From Pseudomonas sp. GGS8 (GTDB lineage: Bacteria > Pseudomonadota > Gammaproteobacteria > Pseudomonadales > Pseudomonadaceae), in assembly GCF_024168645.1 (NCBI RefSeq), contig NZ_JALJWF010000001.1, positions 6,017,501 to 6,081,500 on the forward strand: a stretch of DNA of 64,000 bases. The letters are read 5' to 3'. The translations under genes were made by a program, and so were the position numbers. The notes under the pieces are model-generated. The model saw nothing but the letters and a program-made list of their open reading frames with translations, had not been told where the DNA came from and did no database searches. Shown here piece by piece: positions 35,166 through 44,602 of the stretch. Numbering within the stretch: the stretch's first letter is position 1; each line of letters begins with the position of its first letter.

Positions 35166-36266
35166 ATGACCGACCAGAATCTGTTCACCCCTTACACGCT
35201 TGGCGCCCTCACGCTCTCGAACCGTGTCGTCCTCGCGCCACTGACACGCAACCGTGCAAGCGAAGGCTTTGTGCCAAGCGAGTTCGCGGCCACCTATTAC
35301 AGCCAACGCGCAAGCGCAGGCTTGCTGATCAGTGAAGCCACGCAGATTTCCCAACAGGGTCAGGGCTATCAGGACACCCCCGGGATCTACACGCAGGCGC
35401 AGATAGATGGCTGGCGCAAAGTGACCGAAGCCGTCCACGCCAAGGGCGGAAAAATCTTCCTGCAGCTGTGGCATGTCGGCCGCGTGTCGCACGTTGATCT
35501 GCAAGAAAACGGCGCCGCCCCCGTGGCCCCTTCTGCGCTGCGAGCCGCCACCAAAGTATTCGTCAACAACCGCTTTGAAGACGTCTCCGAGCCGCGCGCA
35601 CTGGACATCAGCGAACTACCGGGGATCGTCTCCGATTTCCGCCAGGCCGCGGTAAACGCTGTCGCCGCCGGGTTCGATGGCGTAGAGATTCACGGCGCGA
35701 ACGGCTATTTGCTGGATCAATTTCTCAAGGACAGCGCCAACCTGCGGACCGACGCTTACGGCGGCTCAATTGAAAATCGTGCGCGTCTGTTGCTCGAAGT
35801 GACGGCGGCCGTCATCAATGAAGTCGGCGCGGACCGCACCGGGGTGCGCTTGTCGCCAGTGTCACCGGCCAATGGTGTTTCCAGCAGTGATCCGCAGACG
35901 CAATTCGATTACGTCGTCGATCAACTCGACGCCCTCGGCGTCGTTTATCTGCACGTGGTCGAAGGCGCAACCGGTGGCCCGCGTGACGTGGCGCCATTCG
36001 ATTTCGGCTCCCTGCGCCAGCGCTTCAAAAACACCTACATCGCCAACAACGGCTATGACCTGGACCTGGCGACTTCGCGGCTCGCCAAAGACCAGGCCGA
36101 TCTGATCGCGTTCGGTCGCCCGTTCATTGGCAATCCGGATCTGGTGGAGCGCCTCAAGCGTGGCGCGCCGTTGTCCGCCTTCAATCCCGCCACCCTCTAT
36201 GGCGGCGGCGCGGAAGGCTACATCGACTACCCGACGTTGGCTGAATCGAGCGCCACCGCAAGCTGA
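35166..36266 (+). CDS. Alkene reductase, Old Yellow Enzyme family
   Basis: 366 aa. FMN-binding and active-site pattern of the NemA/OYE group: LFTPYTLGALTLSNRVVLAPLTRNRA, QLWHVGRVSHVD, and GFDGVEIHGANGYLLDQFLKDSANLRTDAYGGS with the His-x-x-Asn pair. It reduces activated double bonds (enals, quinones, nitro esters) with NADPH. First gene of a set (OYE, SDR, hydrolase, quinone reductase) that faces a TetR regulator, typical of detoxification units. Confidence 0.92.
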   Translation: MTDQNLFTPYTLGALTLSNRVVLAPLTRNRASEGFVPSEFAATYYSQRASAGLLISEATQISQQGQGYQDTPGIYTQAQIDGWRKVTEAVHAKGGKIFLQLWHVGRVSHVDLQENGAAPVAPSALRAATKVFVNNRFEDVSEPRALDISELPGIVSDFRQAAVNAVAAGFDGVEIHGANGYLLDQFLKDSANLRTDAYGGSIENRARLLLEVTAAVINEVGADRTGVRLSPVSPANGVSSSDPQTQFDYVVDQLDALGVVYLHVVEGATGGPRDVAPFDFGSLRQRFKNTYIANNGYDLDLATSRLAKDQADLIAFGRPFIGNPDLVERLKRGAPLSAFNPATLYGGGAEGYIDYPTLAESSATAS

Positions 36267-36320
36267 GCAATCAGTGACCGCGTTTTCTGTTTTCACACAT
36301 TCTGAAAGAGAGATAATCCC

Positions 36321-37109
36321 ATGAGCACTCGCCCTACTGTTCTTATCACTGGCGCCTCCACCGGAATTGGCGCTGTCTACGCCGAGCGCTTCGCGCAACG
36401 CGGCCACGATCTGGTGCTGGTCGCCCGCGACCAGGCACGTCTGGACGCACTTGCCACCCGGTTGCGCAGCGAACACGACGTCGCCACCGATGTCATTCAG
36501 GCGGACCTGACCCAACTCGGCGATCTGACAACCGTTGAAAGCCGCCTGCGCGACGACGCCCGTATCGGCATCCTCGTCAATAACGCTGGCGCCGCTCTGT
36601 CCGGTAATTTCATCGACCAAAGCACCGACAGCATTGCGCAACTGGTTGCCCTCAACACCACGGCGCTGGTGCGGCTCGCCAGCGCCGTCGCCCCACGCCT
36701 GGCCAAAGCAGGCGAAGGCGCAATCATCAACATCGGTTCGGTGGTGGGTCTGGCGCCGGAGTTCGGCATGTCGGTCTACGGTGCGACCAAGGCATTTGTG
36801 CTGTTCCTTTCCCAAGGCCTGAGCCTGGAACTCTCGCCCTTGGGCGTTTACGTGCAGGCCGTGCTGCCGGCCGCTACCCGCACGGAGATCTGGGATCGCT
36901 CCGGCGTCGACATCAACACCTTGAACGAAATCATGGAAGTGGGCGATCTGGTGGATGCCGCACTGGTCGGTTTCGATCGTCGTGAGCCGGTGACTATCCC
37001 GCCGCTGCACGAAGCTGAACGCTGGGATGACCTGCAGAGCGCACGTCAGGGCCTGCTGGGGCAAATCCGCCAGTCTGCGGTTGCCCAGCGCTACCTGACC
37101 CCACAGTGA
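36321..37109 (+). CDS. SDR-family oxidoreductase
   Basis: 262 aa; GAGAGAGATAA ribosome region. Classical SDR: LITGASTGIGAVYAERFAQRG, LVNNAGAALSG, and the catalytic Ser/Tyr/Lys (NIGSVVGL, YGATKAFV). Follows the Old Yellow Enzyme by 54 bases. Probably a carbonyl reductase acting with it on reactive carbonyls. Confidence 0.92.
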   Translation: MSTRPTVLITGASTGIGAVYAERFAQRGHDLVLVARDQARLDALATRLRSEHDVATDVIQADLTQLGDLTTVESRLRDDARIGILVNNAGAALSGNFIDQSTDSIAQLVALNTTALVRLASAVAPRLAKAGEGAIINIGSVVGLAPEFGMSVYGATKAFVLFLSQGLSLELSPLGVYVQAVLPAATRTEIWDRSGVDINTLNEIMEVGDLVDAALVGFDRREPVTIPPLHEAERWDDLQSARQGLLGQIRQSAVAQRYLTPQ

Positions 37110-37193
37110 TTTATTTGTAGCGAACACCTGTGCAGGACTCGATGCAGGCGCCCAAGGCACTGCATCGACTGCGGCCCTCTGTTCGGAGTAGAT

Positions 37194-38063
37194 ATGACGC
37201 CCACGAATACAATTAACCCCGCAGGTTCGCAGACGTCGTTCATCAACGCGGCAAACCAGTCGATCACGGTCAACGGCATTCCCTTCGCCTATCGCGACAT
37301 CGGCCCCAAGACCGACGTGCCCCTCGTACTGTTCAACCATTGGGGCGCGGTGCTGGACAACTTCGACCCCGGGATCATCGATGGCCTGGCACAAACAAGG
37401 CGCATCATTGCCACCAACTATCGCGGGATCGGCGGCTCTGGCGGAACCGCGCCACTGACGGTCGGCGAAATGGCTGACGATGCCATCCAACTGATACATG
37501 CGCTGGGATTCGAGACCGTTGACGTGCTGGGTTTTTCACTCGGCGGCTTCGTCGCTCAGGACATCACCCTGAAGGCGCCCGAATTGGTGCGCCGATTGAT
37601 TCTCACCGGCACCGGGCCGGCCGGCGGCACCGGTATCGACAAGGTTGGTTCGGTGACGTGGCCATTGATGATCAAAGGCTTGATGACCTTGCGAGATCCC
37701 AAGTTCTACCTGTTCTTTACTTCGACGCCCAATGGCCGTCGAACCGCATCGCAGTATTTGCAACGCTTGAAAGAGCGCAAAAAAAATCGCGACAAAGGCC
37801 CGACGCCCAGCGCTTTCCTACGGCAGTTGAAAGCCATCACTGCGTGGGGCAAACAGGCGCCCCAAAACCTCGGGCGCTTGCGGACGCCGACGCTGATCGT
37901 CAACGGCGACAACGACATCATGGTGCCCAGCGTTAACTCGATTGCGCTTGCCAACCGCATTCCCAACGCACAACTGGTCATTTATGAAGATGCCGGGCAC
38001 GGCGCCATTTTCCAGTACTACGCTGACTTTGTGACCAAGGCGCTGGCGTTCCTTGATACCTGA
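37194..38063 (+). CDS. Alpha/beta-hydrolase fold enzyme
   Basis: 289 aa. Oxyanion region VLFNHWGAVLDN, nucleophile elbow LGFSLGGFVAQ (Ser), the Asp in VNGDNDIMVPS and His in DAGHGAIFQ complete the triad. Related to haloperoxidase/esterase-like hydrolases. Third gene of the OYE set, 84 bases after the SDR, possibly an esterase or lactonase in the same stress response. Confidence 0.88.
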   Translation: MTPTNTINPAGSQTSFINAANQSITVNGIPFAYRDIGPKTDVPLVLFNHWGAVLDNFDPGIIDGLAQTRRIIATNYRGIGGSGGTAPLTVGEMADDAIQLIHALGFETVDVLGFSLGGFVAQDITLKAPELVRRLILTGTGPAGGTGIDKVGSVTWPLMIKGLMTLRDPKFYLFFTSTPNGRRTASQYLQRLKERKKNRDKGPTPSAFLRQLKAITAWGKQAPQNLGRLRTPTLIVNGDNDIMVPSVNSIALANRIPNAQLVIYEDAGHGAIFQYYADFVTKALAFLDT

Positions 38064-38131
38064 TAGCGCGGCGCAGCAACGCCGCAAACGCTCCGCCTAC
38101 CCTCATTCCAACCGATAAGAGCCGCACAACG

Positions 38132-39130
38132 ATGAAGGCATTTTTAATTGATCGCTATGGCCAGAACACCGGGCGCATTGGCGAAGCGCCCGCTCCCGTG
38201 GTGGGCGCCCACGACGTCTTGATTGAGGTGCACGCCAGCAGCGTAAACCTGCTGGACTCGAAGATCAGGAAGGGCGAATTCAAACTGATCCTGCCTTATT
38301 CATTTCCGCTGGTACTGGGCAATGACCTGGCAGGCGTCGTGGTTGAGGTTGGCTCGCAAGTGAAACGCTTCAAAGCGGGAGACGAAGTCTACGCTCGCCC
38401 GCCCGAAGCACGGATCGGGACGTTCGCCCAATTGATCGCCGTGAACGAAAACGCGATCGCCCTGAAACCTGCCAATACCAACATGGCACAAGCCGCGTCC
38501 CTCCCCTTGGTCGCACTGACCGCCTGGCAAGTGCTGGTCGAAACCGCCCAACTGAAAAAGGGCCAGAAAGTGCTGATCCATGCCGGCTCCGGCGGTGTCG
38601 GCACCCTCGCCATCCAACTCGCCAAACACCTCGGCGCCTTTGTCGCGACCACCACCAGCACCGCGAATGTCGAATGGGTAAAGGCGCTGGGGGCCGACCT
38701 GGTGATCGATTACACACAGCAGAACTTCGAAAGTGTCCTGCACGACTACGACTTGGTCTTGAACAGCCTCGGCGCCGACGTACTGGAGAAGTCACTCAAG
38801 GTCCTCAAGCCCGGTGGCCAGCTCATTTCCATCTCAGGGCCACCCACTGCGCAGTTCGCGCAGGAGCAAGGGTTGTCCTGGCCATTGAAGCAAGTCATGC
38901 GCCTGTTGAGCCTCGGCATTCGGCGCAAGGCACGCAAGCAGGACGTCAGCTACGCGTTCGTTTTCATGCGGGCCAATGGCGCCCAACTGCAACAAATCAC
39001 CGCGCTCATTGAGGCCGGAATCATCAAACCTGTGATTGACCGCGCCTTCACCTTTGAATCAACGGCAGAGGCGTTGAAGTACGTCGAGCAGGGACGAGCC
39101 AAGGGCAAAGTCGTTGTTACGATCAAATGA
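38132..39130 (+). CDS. NADP-dependent medium-chain oxidoreductase, quinone reductase type
   Basis: 332 aa. MDR fold without catalytic zinc ligands: GRIGEAPAPVVGAHDVLIEVHASSVNLLDSKIRKG, LGNDLAGVVVEVG, and nucleotide motif VLIHAGSGGVGTLAIQLAKHLGAFVATTTS. The VNLLDSKI and AGSGGVG features are of the quinone oxidoreductase/zeta-crystallin group. It follows the hydrolase by 68 bases and is probably the last main gene of the TetR/OYE operon. The last bases overlap an ATG (ATGA) of a possible 58-aa ORF. Confidence 0.9.
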   Translation: MKAFLIDRYGQNTGRIGEAPAPVVGAHDVLIEVHASSVNLLDSKIRKGEFKLILPYSFPLVLGNDLAGVVVEVGSQVKRFKAGDEVYARPPEARIGTFAQLIAVNENAIALKPANTNMAQAASLPLVALTAWQVLVETAQLKKGQKVLIHAGSGGVGTLAIQLAKHLGAFVATTTSTANVEWVKALGADLVIDYTQQNFESVLHDYDLVLNSLGADVLEKSLKVLKPGGQLISISGPPTAQFAQEQGLSWPLKQVMRLLSLGIRRKARKQDVSYAFVFMRANGAQLQQITALIEAGIIKPVIDRAFTFESTAEALKYVEQGRAKGKVVVTIK

Positions 39131-39303
39131 CTACGCCGCGTATCGATGAGCCAACCGCAGAGGCTGCGCAACTTTTACTGCTTCGGCAGTCATCATCCGA
39201 GGTGACTTCGCCAGAGTTACAGAAACAGGAAGAGCTGCAACCGGACGCTGTGTCTGTTGAACCGCCAGTGATCGTTTGGCGCAGCTTGATGCTCGAACAG
39301 TAG
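39127..39303 (+). CDS. Possible small ORF, 58 aa
   Basis: ATG overlaps the previous stop (ATGA) and the frame runs to TAG at 39301-39303. The protein is acidic/polar (AAQLLLLRQSSSEVTSPELQ) and unlike anything I know. Only the coupling supports it, so it may be spurious. Confidence 0.3.
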   Translation: MTTPRIDEPTAEAAQLLLLRQSSSEVTSPELQKQEELQPDAVSVEPPVIVWRSLMLEQ

Positions 39304-39444
39304 GACGAAACGGGTTGCATGGATGGGGGTGCCTCCCTGGAGACTTTTCACCGCTGACACTCAAAACAATGACACCTGTCTATTGAGACGCCTTGTAGGG
39401 TCGGGCACACTTCCACTGAATCATTTAAAAAAAGGAATTTACGG

Positions 39445-39699
39445 ATGCCATTTTCACTGGAAGAAAGAACCGCTTTGCTCGCCCTCAAGGGCGTAGGACC
39501 AACGGTCATTACTCGGCTTAAGCAGATGGGTATCGAATCGTTCGCCGAGCTCCGAAAATCGGATGCTGGTGACATCCTGGCTCAAGCATCCGCAGCATTA
39601 GGTTCGACTTGCTGGAAGAACAGCCCTCAAGCCAGAGGAGCAATCACTTCGGCCGTCGAGCTTGCGAGAGGCTCAGCAGAGCACAGCCCCATCCGATAG
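39445..39699 (+). CDS. Small helix-hairpin-helix protein
   Basis: 84 aa; AAGGAATTT stands before the ATG. The N-terminal part LLALKGVGPTVITRLKQMGIESFAELRKSDAGDIL is a helix-hairpin-helix DNA-binding motif (G-V-G-P), followed by CWKNSPQARGAI. Such small HhH proteins are common stand-alone genes in proteobacteria; function unknown. Its 3' end overlaps a phage-like remnant on the opposite strand. Confidence 0.72.
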   Translation: MPFSLEERTALLALKGVGPTVITRLKQMGIESFAELRKSDAGDILAQASAALGSTCWKNSPQARGAITSAVELARGSAEHSPIR

Positions 39700-39833
39700 G
39701 TGCGTTCGATTGCCTCCCACTCGGGTTGCTTGGTTGCCATGGGAATCCTTATTCGCCTGGCTGCTCCAGCAGCACTTCAATCAGCTTCTGCTCCCCAAGC
39801 GGAACAGGGCAAGGCGGCGCACCTGAATAATTT
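39627..39833 (-). pseudogene. Phage-like gene remnant (terminase-small-subunit-like N-terminus and the tail of a preceding ORF)
   Basis: On the minus strand an ATG at 39740 opens a 37-aa ORF starting MATKQPEWEAIERTYRMGL, which resembles the N-terminus of phage terminase small subunits (W-x-x-I-E-R-x-Y-R-x-G). Just upstream a frame ends in LGEQKLIEVLLEQPGE then TAA (39749), as if it were the end of the preceding gene. Neither part is complete. Likely leftover of a prophage; the identification is weak. Confidence 0.35.
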
Positions 39834-39918
39834 CAAATGTTATCGAGAATATTGAGTGTTGCAGTGGCCCCTCCAGGGTTTGCCCACGACTCAGATCTGA
39901 TTTATACAACAAGGCCAC

Positions 39919-40308
39919 ATGAAAATGAAAATGAAAATATCCTTCATCGCTTCGCTAGGAATTTTATCGCTAATTCAAACATCACTCTCCTTCGCGGATA
40001 ATCTCAATGGGAAAAATCTCTATTTACAGAGATGTGCCATGTGCCACGGAACAGACCTCAAAGCAACCGGACCATTGGCCAATAAAAGCAACCCTCCTGC
40101 AGCTAACCTTACAACCCCCGCTTTCAAAAAACGACTTAATGATTATCCGGGCGTTATTGTATCGTCGATAATACTTCGCCCCAATGGAGACTTGATTCCA
40201 AAAACGTTGAAAGAGAATGGTGTAAAGCTATCACCGTACGCTTGGCGGACTCAGGATCTGCGCGATTTAAATCAATACATGAGTGGTGTGATTTCAAAAA
40301 GTCGATGA
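39919..40308 (+). CDS. Small periplasmic cytochrome c
   Basis: 129 aa. AAGG five bases before the ATG. An N-terminal signal peptide (ISFIASLGILSLIQTSLSFA) is followed by one haem c site CAMCH and a candidate distal ligand (Met) later in the chain. The base composition is AT-richer than the flanks, so it may be recently acquired. No oxidoreductase gene lies beside it, so its redox partner is unknown. Confidence 0.85.
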   Translation: MKMKMKISFIASLGILSLIQTSLSFADNLNGKNLYLQRCAMCHGTDLKATGPLANKSNPPAANLTTPAFKKRLNDYPGVIVSSIILRPNGDLIPKTLKENGVKLSPYAWRTQDLRDLNQYMSGVISKSR

Positions 40309-40582
40309 TTTTGACATGAGAGGTGGGCTGAGCCAGTCGACCTCTCATGGACACATCGCTAATGAACAATCTCGGATAATTCGTCTTCGTTGGATCAACT
40401 CTGCACTCGATTCATTTGCATCACAGCACCAGGCCGCATCGGAGTGTGATCTGCAGCAACGCAAGGCACCCGACTCGTAGTCGGGCGAGCCACCGGGCAC
40501 GCCGGACAGCAGGCGCAGGCTGAGCCAGAGGTGACGACCTCGCGCAGATCACACCCCGAAGCGTACGAACGCCGGCATCAGA

Positions 40583-40822
40583 TTAAAAGTTGCAGCTGTA
40601 TTGATACTCGAAGGGAAAAAATACTGTGTCGACCACCAACGAGAACGGCGCGTCGACGAGCAAAAAGGGAATTAGTTTTCCGCGGGATGTGCCTACCAAC
40701 CACCAGTCAAACCGCACGCCAATGTAAGGGCATCGATGTTTGTCGTAATCCATCCGCATAGCGGTTGCCGCACACCCACTTAAACTGGCGATCAAAACCA
40801 GCAAAATCACTTTCCGAAACAC
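40583..40822 (-). CDS. YceK/YidQ-like lipoprotein
   Basis: 79 aa from a GTG at 40822 with AAGGA six bases upstream. Signal peptide with lipobox LSGC, then the family pattern YIGVRFDWWLV and VDAPFSLVVDTVFFPFEY. YceK-type proteins are small lipoproteins of unknown function that sit in the envelope. The open frame on the other strand here is its shadow. Confidence 0.8.
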   Translation of the reverse strand: MFRKVILLVLIASLSGCAATAMRMDYDKHRCPYIGVRFDWWLVGTSRGKLIPFLLVDAPFSLVVDTVFFPFEYQYSCNF

Positions 40823-41136
40823 GTAACGTCCTTATTATGTCTTTGCGCAGACTTGCGTAGACGCAGTTACGAATAGTGAGTCACGCCCTTCCTCTCCGAC
40901 ACCGCCCGCAAGCACTGGCAGATCACATGGCTGCAAACCCAGACCCTGATCGATACATCGAGAAAATCTTGATCGAGCTGATCTGTCGCGAGGATGGCGG
41001 CTTGTTGCACGAGCAGAGGGCTAACAGTTGACCTGGAGCAATTCAAGCCTCGAAAGATGAACATACATTCATGCAAGCGCCGCCGTAGATGTCTACCCTC
41101 AAGTTTCCGACATAGTGAATACAGGAGTAATCCACC

Positions 41137-41310
41137 ATGTTCTCGCACGAAAGCATCCCGCTGATTTCACTCTTCATCATCATGCTGCTTTGCGTGTTTG
41201 CGGCCTTTCTCCATCCCGTACACGCCTTCTGGTGTTTGGTTCGAAGGCGAAAGGGTAGATCCTCGCTCGAACGCACGGAGCAAGTGAGGAAGCTTTATTG
41301 CGCTGAGTGA
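41137..41310 (+). CDS. Small single-pass membrane protein, 57 aa
   Basis: AGGAGT stands 8 bases before the ATG. The chain has a hydrophobic span (LISLFIIMLLCVFAAFLHPV) followed by a basic tail (RRRKGRSS). A terminator follows 13 bases after the stop, which supports a real transcript. Family not recognised. Confidence 0.55.
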   Translation: MFSHESIPLISLFIIMLLCVFAAFLHPVHAFWCLVRRRKGRSSLERTEQVRKLYCAE

Positions 41311-41322
41311 TTTACCAAAGAG

Positions 41323-41345
41323 GCCCGGCGAAGCCCGGGCTTTTT
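41323..41345 (+). terminator. Intrinsic terminator after the 57-aa gene
   Basis: GCCCGG-CGAAGC-CCGGGC stem-loop followed by five T residues, directly downstream of the small membrane-protein gene. Confidence 0.8.
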
Positions 41346-41675
41346 GTTGCCTGTACCAATCCTCAGTCACGCCCCTCCGACCACCGATAATAGCCGCGAG
41401 TAATCAAAGAGGCTGACGAGGCGCAAGCTGTGGCTCGTTCGCAATAGCTCTTTTGATCAGTTGCAGGCAATGAAGTTTTTCCCGCAGATCCTCTCTATGA
41501 GAGCGCATCGGCCTGCACTCAGCGTCACTGCCATAACGTGGCTGGCAGGCCGCCCATAAGACGCTTGGGATGAGCGCAGACCGGTGCAGACGAAAACAAA
41601 GAAGTCGTCAAGCCAGCCCCTTTGCATCAACAAAATGGAGCGCTGCCTGGCGGTCCATCCTGGCTCTCCTACGCA
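41346..41675. other. Intergenic region
   Basis: 330 bases without a gene that I can support. One open frame from 41570 is the shadow of the small lipoprotein on the other strand. Confidence 0.4.
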
Positions 41676-41828
41676 CTAATACCGGTGGTATTCCTGACCT
41701 CCGCGGTCACCTCCATAGTAGCGACCATGATCACGTCCATGACCATCACGATCATGCCAATACGGCCAGCAGCCACCGAGCAGTAGGGTTGCTGATACCA
41801 CCAGAATCAATGCAGTTGTGCGTTTCAT
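41676..41828 (-). CDS. Small lipoprotein, 50 aa
   Basis: ATG at 41828 with GGAG eight bases upstream; stop TAG at 41678-41676. A signal peptide (RTTALILVVSATLLLGGC) ends in a lipobox LGGC, followed by a His/Asp/Gly-rich tail (WHDRDGHGRDHGRYYGG). Histidine/aspartate-rich tails of this sort can bind metals. It is shorter than the usual gene-caller limit. Small pseudomonad lipoproteins of this shape are common, function unknown. Confidence 0.65.
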   Translation of the reverse strand: MKRTTALILVVSATLLLGGCWPYWHDRDGHGRDHGRYYGGDRGGQEYHRY

Positions 41829-42253
41829 ATGAATATCTCCGGACAGGAAAAACCTGACGCTGCATTCATTTGATTACGCCTCAATTGTGAAGGTTCAAAC
41901 CGTGTGGTTGTCTCGCGCCCCTCAGCGCCCGGATCAAATCAAATGACCATTTAGCGGATGCTGGTAAGAGGATCAGGGCCTGCTGCTGTCTACCGTGTAG
42001 GAGTTGTGCCGATTTCCAAAGTTGTAGGCAACTCACAGATCAATGCAGGCAAAACAAAGGTGTCGCAGGCCAAACTCGAGAGCGGCGCCGCAGCCTGCAC
42101 CATTTCCGGGACTGAGTGGTTCCAAGGTGCTTAGGCGCCCTTGAGCACCAATGCCTGATGGTCTCGGCCATCTGCGTTTTTGTACCAAACACCTCGACCT
42201 GTTCGGGGCGTTTTTTTATGTGCCACAGACCACAAAAAGATTTCCCATATTGG
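41829..42253. other. Intergenic region
   Basis: 425 bases upstream of the small lipoprotein gene. It probably holds that gene's promoter. I see only imperfect inverted repeats near 42110-42155 and no gene. The open frames here have no ribosome site. Confidence 0.4.
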
Positions 42254-43270
42254 TCAATCATCACGACCTTCAAACCGCAAACGGTATTGCCCCGGGCTCT
42301 CCCCCGTCCATTTTTTGAAGGCGCGGTGAAACGCACTCGGCTCCTGAAACCCCAACTGTTCGGCAATATCGCTGATGCTCGCCTTGCTCTGGCGCAACCG
42401 CTCAAACGCCACTCCGCGTCGCACTTCGTCCTTGATTTCCTGATACGAACAGCCTTCACGTCCCAGTTTCCGGCGAAAGGTACTGGGGCTCAGGTGCTGC
42501 TCCAGGGCGAAGTCCTGCAAGGTCGGCCATTCGCTGTAATGGCTATGGCGCAGGCGCTGATGAACCTGCGATGCCAGCCCATGCTGGTTGCGGAAGCGGA
42601 TCACCAGCCATTGCGGTGCGGTGCGCAAAAACACTTTCAGCGAGGCAAGGTCCTGAACCACCGGCAGCCGCAAGTAGTGACTGGCGAACTCGATTTCGGT
42701 GTGCTCGGTGCCAAAGGTCAGGTTGGGCCCCCAGAGCAAGGCATCATCACGCAGCGACAAACGCTGATGACGAAAGTCCGCACGATCGATGGGAATTCGC
42801 CGCCCGCCCAGCCAACACAGCAGACTGATCATCAACACCAGAAACGTTTCTTCGCCCAGCCGGCTGACCTCGCTGTTCTGCGAGCGGGTCTGCAGGCTGA
42901 TGACCGCACGCTTGCCACGCACACTTAACGTGCCGCGAAAATCATGCAGGAACAAGGCGAAATTGGCCAGGCACTGACGCATGGCTTTTTCCAGCGTTGG
43001 CTCCTGAATCAATGCCCGACAGATCAAGGCAAAACTGCCCGGCGGCATGCCATGGGAGTCCAACTGGAAAAATTCGTCGTTCAACTCACGAATCTGCGCC
43101 AGCCACAACGCGGCGAAAGCCGTGGCCGGCACCCGCGCCGTCGGCTGATCCATCAGTGCCGGATCAATTCCCACCTGTTCAAGGAGTGACCGCAGACGCT
43201 GCGGCTTCTCACGCAGCGCATGGATCATGGGATACATGAAGTAAACCGCCACCGAATCCGATTCCCGCAT
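42254..43270 (-). CDS. AraC-family regulator with arabinose_bd-type N-terminal domain
   Basis: 338 aa from the ATG at 43270, where AGAGAGG lies seven bases upstream; the frame stays open further. The N-terminal part (LLEQVGIDPALMDQPTARVPATAFAALW) is of the ligand-binding type seen in OruR/ArgR-like regulators. The C-terminal HTH reads LQDFALEQHLSPSTFRRKLGREGCSYQEIKDEVRRG and ISDIAEQLGFQEPSAFHRAFKKWTGESPGQYR. It is divergent from the thiolase/HAD/TetR operon and is the likely activator of that fatty-acid or beta-oxidation unit. Confidence 0.9.
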   Translation of the reverse strand: MRESDSVAVYFMYPMIHALREKPQRLRSLLEQVGIDPALMDQPTARVPATAFAALWLAQIRELNDEFFQLDSHGMPPGSFALICRALIQEPTLEKAMRQCLANFALFLHDFRGTLSVRGKRAVISLQTRSQNSEVSRLGEETFLVLMISLLCWLGGRRIPIDRADFRHQRLSLRDDALLWGPNLTFGTEHTEIEFASHYLRLPVVQDLASLKVFLRTAPQWLVIRFRNQHGLASQVHQRLRHSHYSEWPTLQDFALEQHLSPSTFRRKLGREGCSYQEIKDEVRRGVAFERLRQSKASISDIAEQLGFQEPSAFHRAFKKWTGESPGQYRLRFEGRDD

Positions 43271-43401
43271 TTGAATGCCTCTCTCGTCACATCTGAACAT
43301 GGCAAAAAACGCCATCACCCTTGAACAGTTTTGGCATAGGCCAGCGGCGCTGCTGATTCTAAACTCGTGCCCAACAAAAAAGACCTGTTCAGAGAGCCAA
43401 C

Positions 43402-44586
43402 ATGAACCATTCCGATATTTTTGTAGTGAGCGCTGTCCGTTCTGCCATTGGCAGTTTTGGCGGTTCACTCAAGGATGTACCGCCTATTCAGTTGGCAACC
43501 GACGTTTGCCGCGTCGCTATCGAGCGATCAGGCCTGGCGCCCGAGCATATCGGCCACGCGGTGATGGGACATGTGATCCCGACCGAGGCACGCGATGCCT
43601 ACATCTCCCGGGTCGTAGCGATGAATGCCGGCCTGACGAAAGAGACCCCCGCCTTCAACGTCAACCGTCTGTGCGGTTCGGGTTTGCAGGCGATTGTCAG
43701 TGCCGCGCAAAGTTTGATGCTGGGGGATGCGGGCGCTGCGCTGGCCGGTGGCGTCGAGTCCATGAGCCGAGGCGCGTACCTGTTGCCGCAAGCGCGCTGG
43801 GGCGCACGCATGGGCGACATGCAGGCCGTCGACTACATGCTTGGCGCACTGCAAGACCCGTTTGCCGGTTTCCACATGGGGATCACCGCTGAAAATATCG
43901 CCGAGCACTATGGCATCACGCGTCAGACCCAGGATGAATTGGCGCTGATCAGCCAACAGCGTGCTACCCGGGCGATTGCCGAAGGGCGTTTTTCCGGGCA
44001 GATCGTGCCGATTGAAGTAGCGACCCGCAAAGGGACGGTTTCGTTTGCGACGGATGAGCATGTACGGGCTGAGGTCGACGTCGAGCAATTGAGCCGCATG
44101 AAACCCGCGTTCAAAAAGGACGGCACCGTGACCGCCGGCAACGCGTCTGGTCTCAATGACGGTGCTGGCGCACTGATCATGGCCACGGGCCAAACTGTTC
44201 AGGAACAAGGCCTCAAGCCCATGGCTCGACTGGTGGGCTATGCCCACGCCGGCGTCGAGCCCTCAATGATGGGGCTGGGACCGATTCCCGCCACCCGCCT
44301 GGTGCTCAAGCGTGCCGGTCTGACCGTTGCCGACCTTGACGTGATCGAGTCCAACGAAGCCTTCGCTGCCCAGGCCTGTGCCGTAGCGCAAGAGCTGGGC
44401 TTCGATCCGCAGAAGGTCAACCCCAACGGCTCGGGCATCTCGCTGGGCCATCCGGTGGGCGCCACTGGCGCGATCATCGCCACCAAAGCCATTCATGAAC
44501 TGCATCGCTGTCAGGGCCGCTATGCCCTGGCGACCATGTGCATCGGTGGCGGTCAAGGCATCGCCGTGTTGTTCGAACGGGTTTGA
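43402..44586 (+). CDS. Acetyl-CoA C-acyltransferase (thiolase)
   Basis: 394 aa. Nucleophilic Cys in NVNRLCGSGLQAIVSAA, His in SLGHPVGATGAIIATKA and the second Cys/His region CIGGGQGIAVLF are intact. The enzyme cleaves or condenses 3-ketoacyl-CoA. First gene of an operon with a 3-hydroxyacyl-CoA dehydrogenase, so the pair would complete a beta-oxidation or polyhydroxyalkanoate-type cycle. Divergent AraC regulator. Confidence 0.95.
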   Translation: MNHSDIFVVSAVRSAIGSFGGSLKDVPPIQLATDVCRVAIERSGLAPEHIGHAVMGHVIPTEARDAYISRVVAMNAGLTKETPAFNVNRLCGSGLQAIVSAAQSLMLGDAGAALAGGVESMSRGAYLLPQARWGARMGDMQAVDYMLGALQDPFAGFHMGITAENIAEHYGITRQTQDELALISQQRATRAIAEGRFSGQIVPIEVATRKGTVSFATDEHVRAEVDVEQLSRMKPAFKKDGTVTAGNASGLNDGAGALIMATGQTVQEQGLKPMARLVGYAHAGVEPSMMGLGPIPATRLVLKRAGLTVADLDVIESNEAFAAQACAVAQELGFDPQKVNPNGSGISLGHPVGATGAIIATKAIHELHRCQGRYALATMCIGGGQGIAVLFERV

Positions 44587-44602
44587 TCACAAGGACATGC
44601 GC

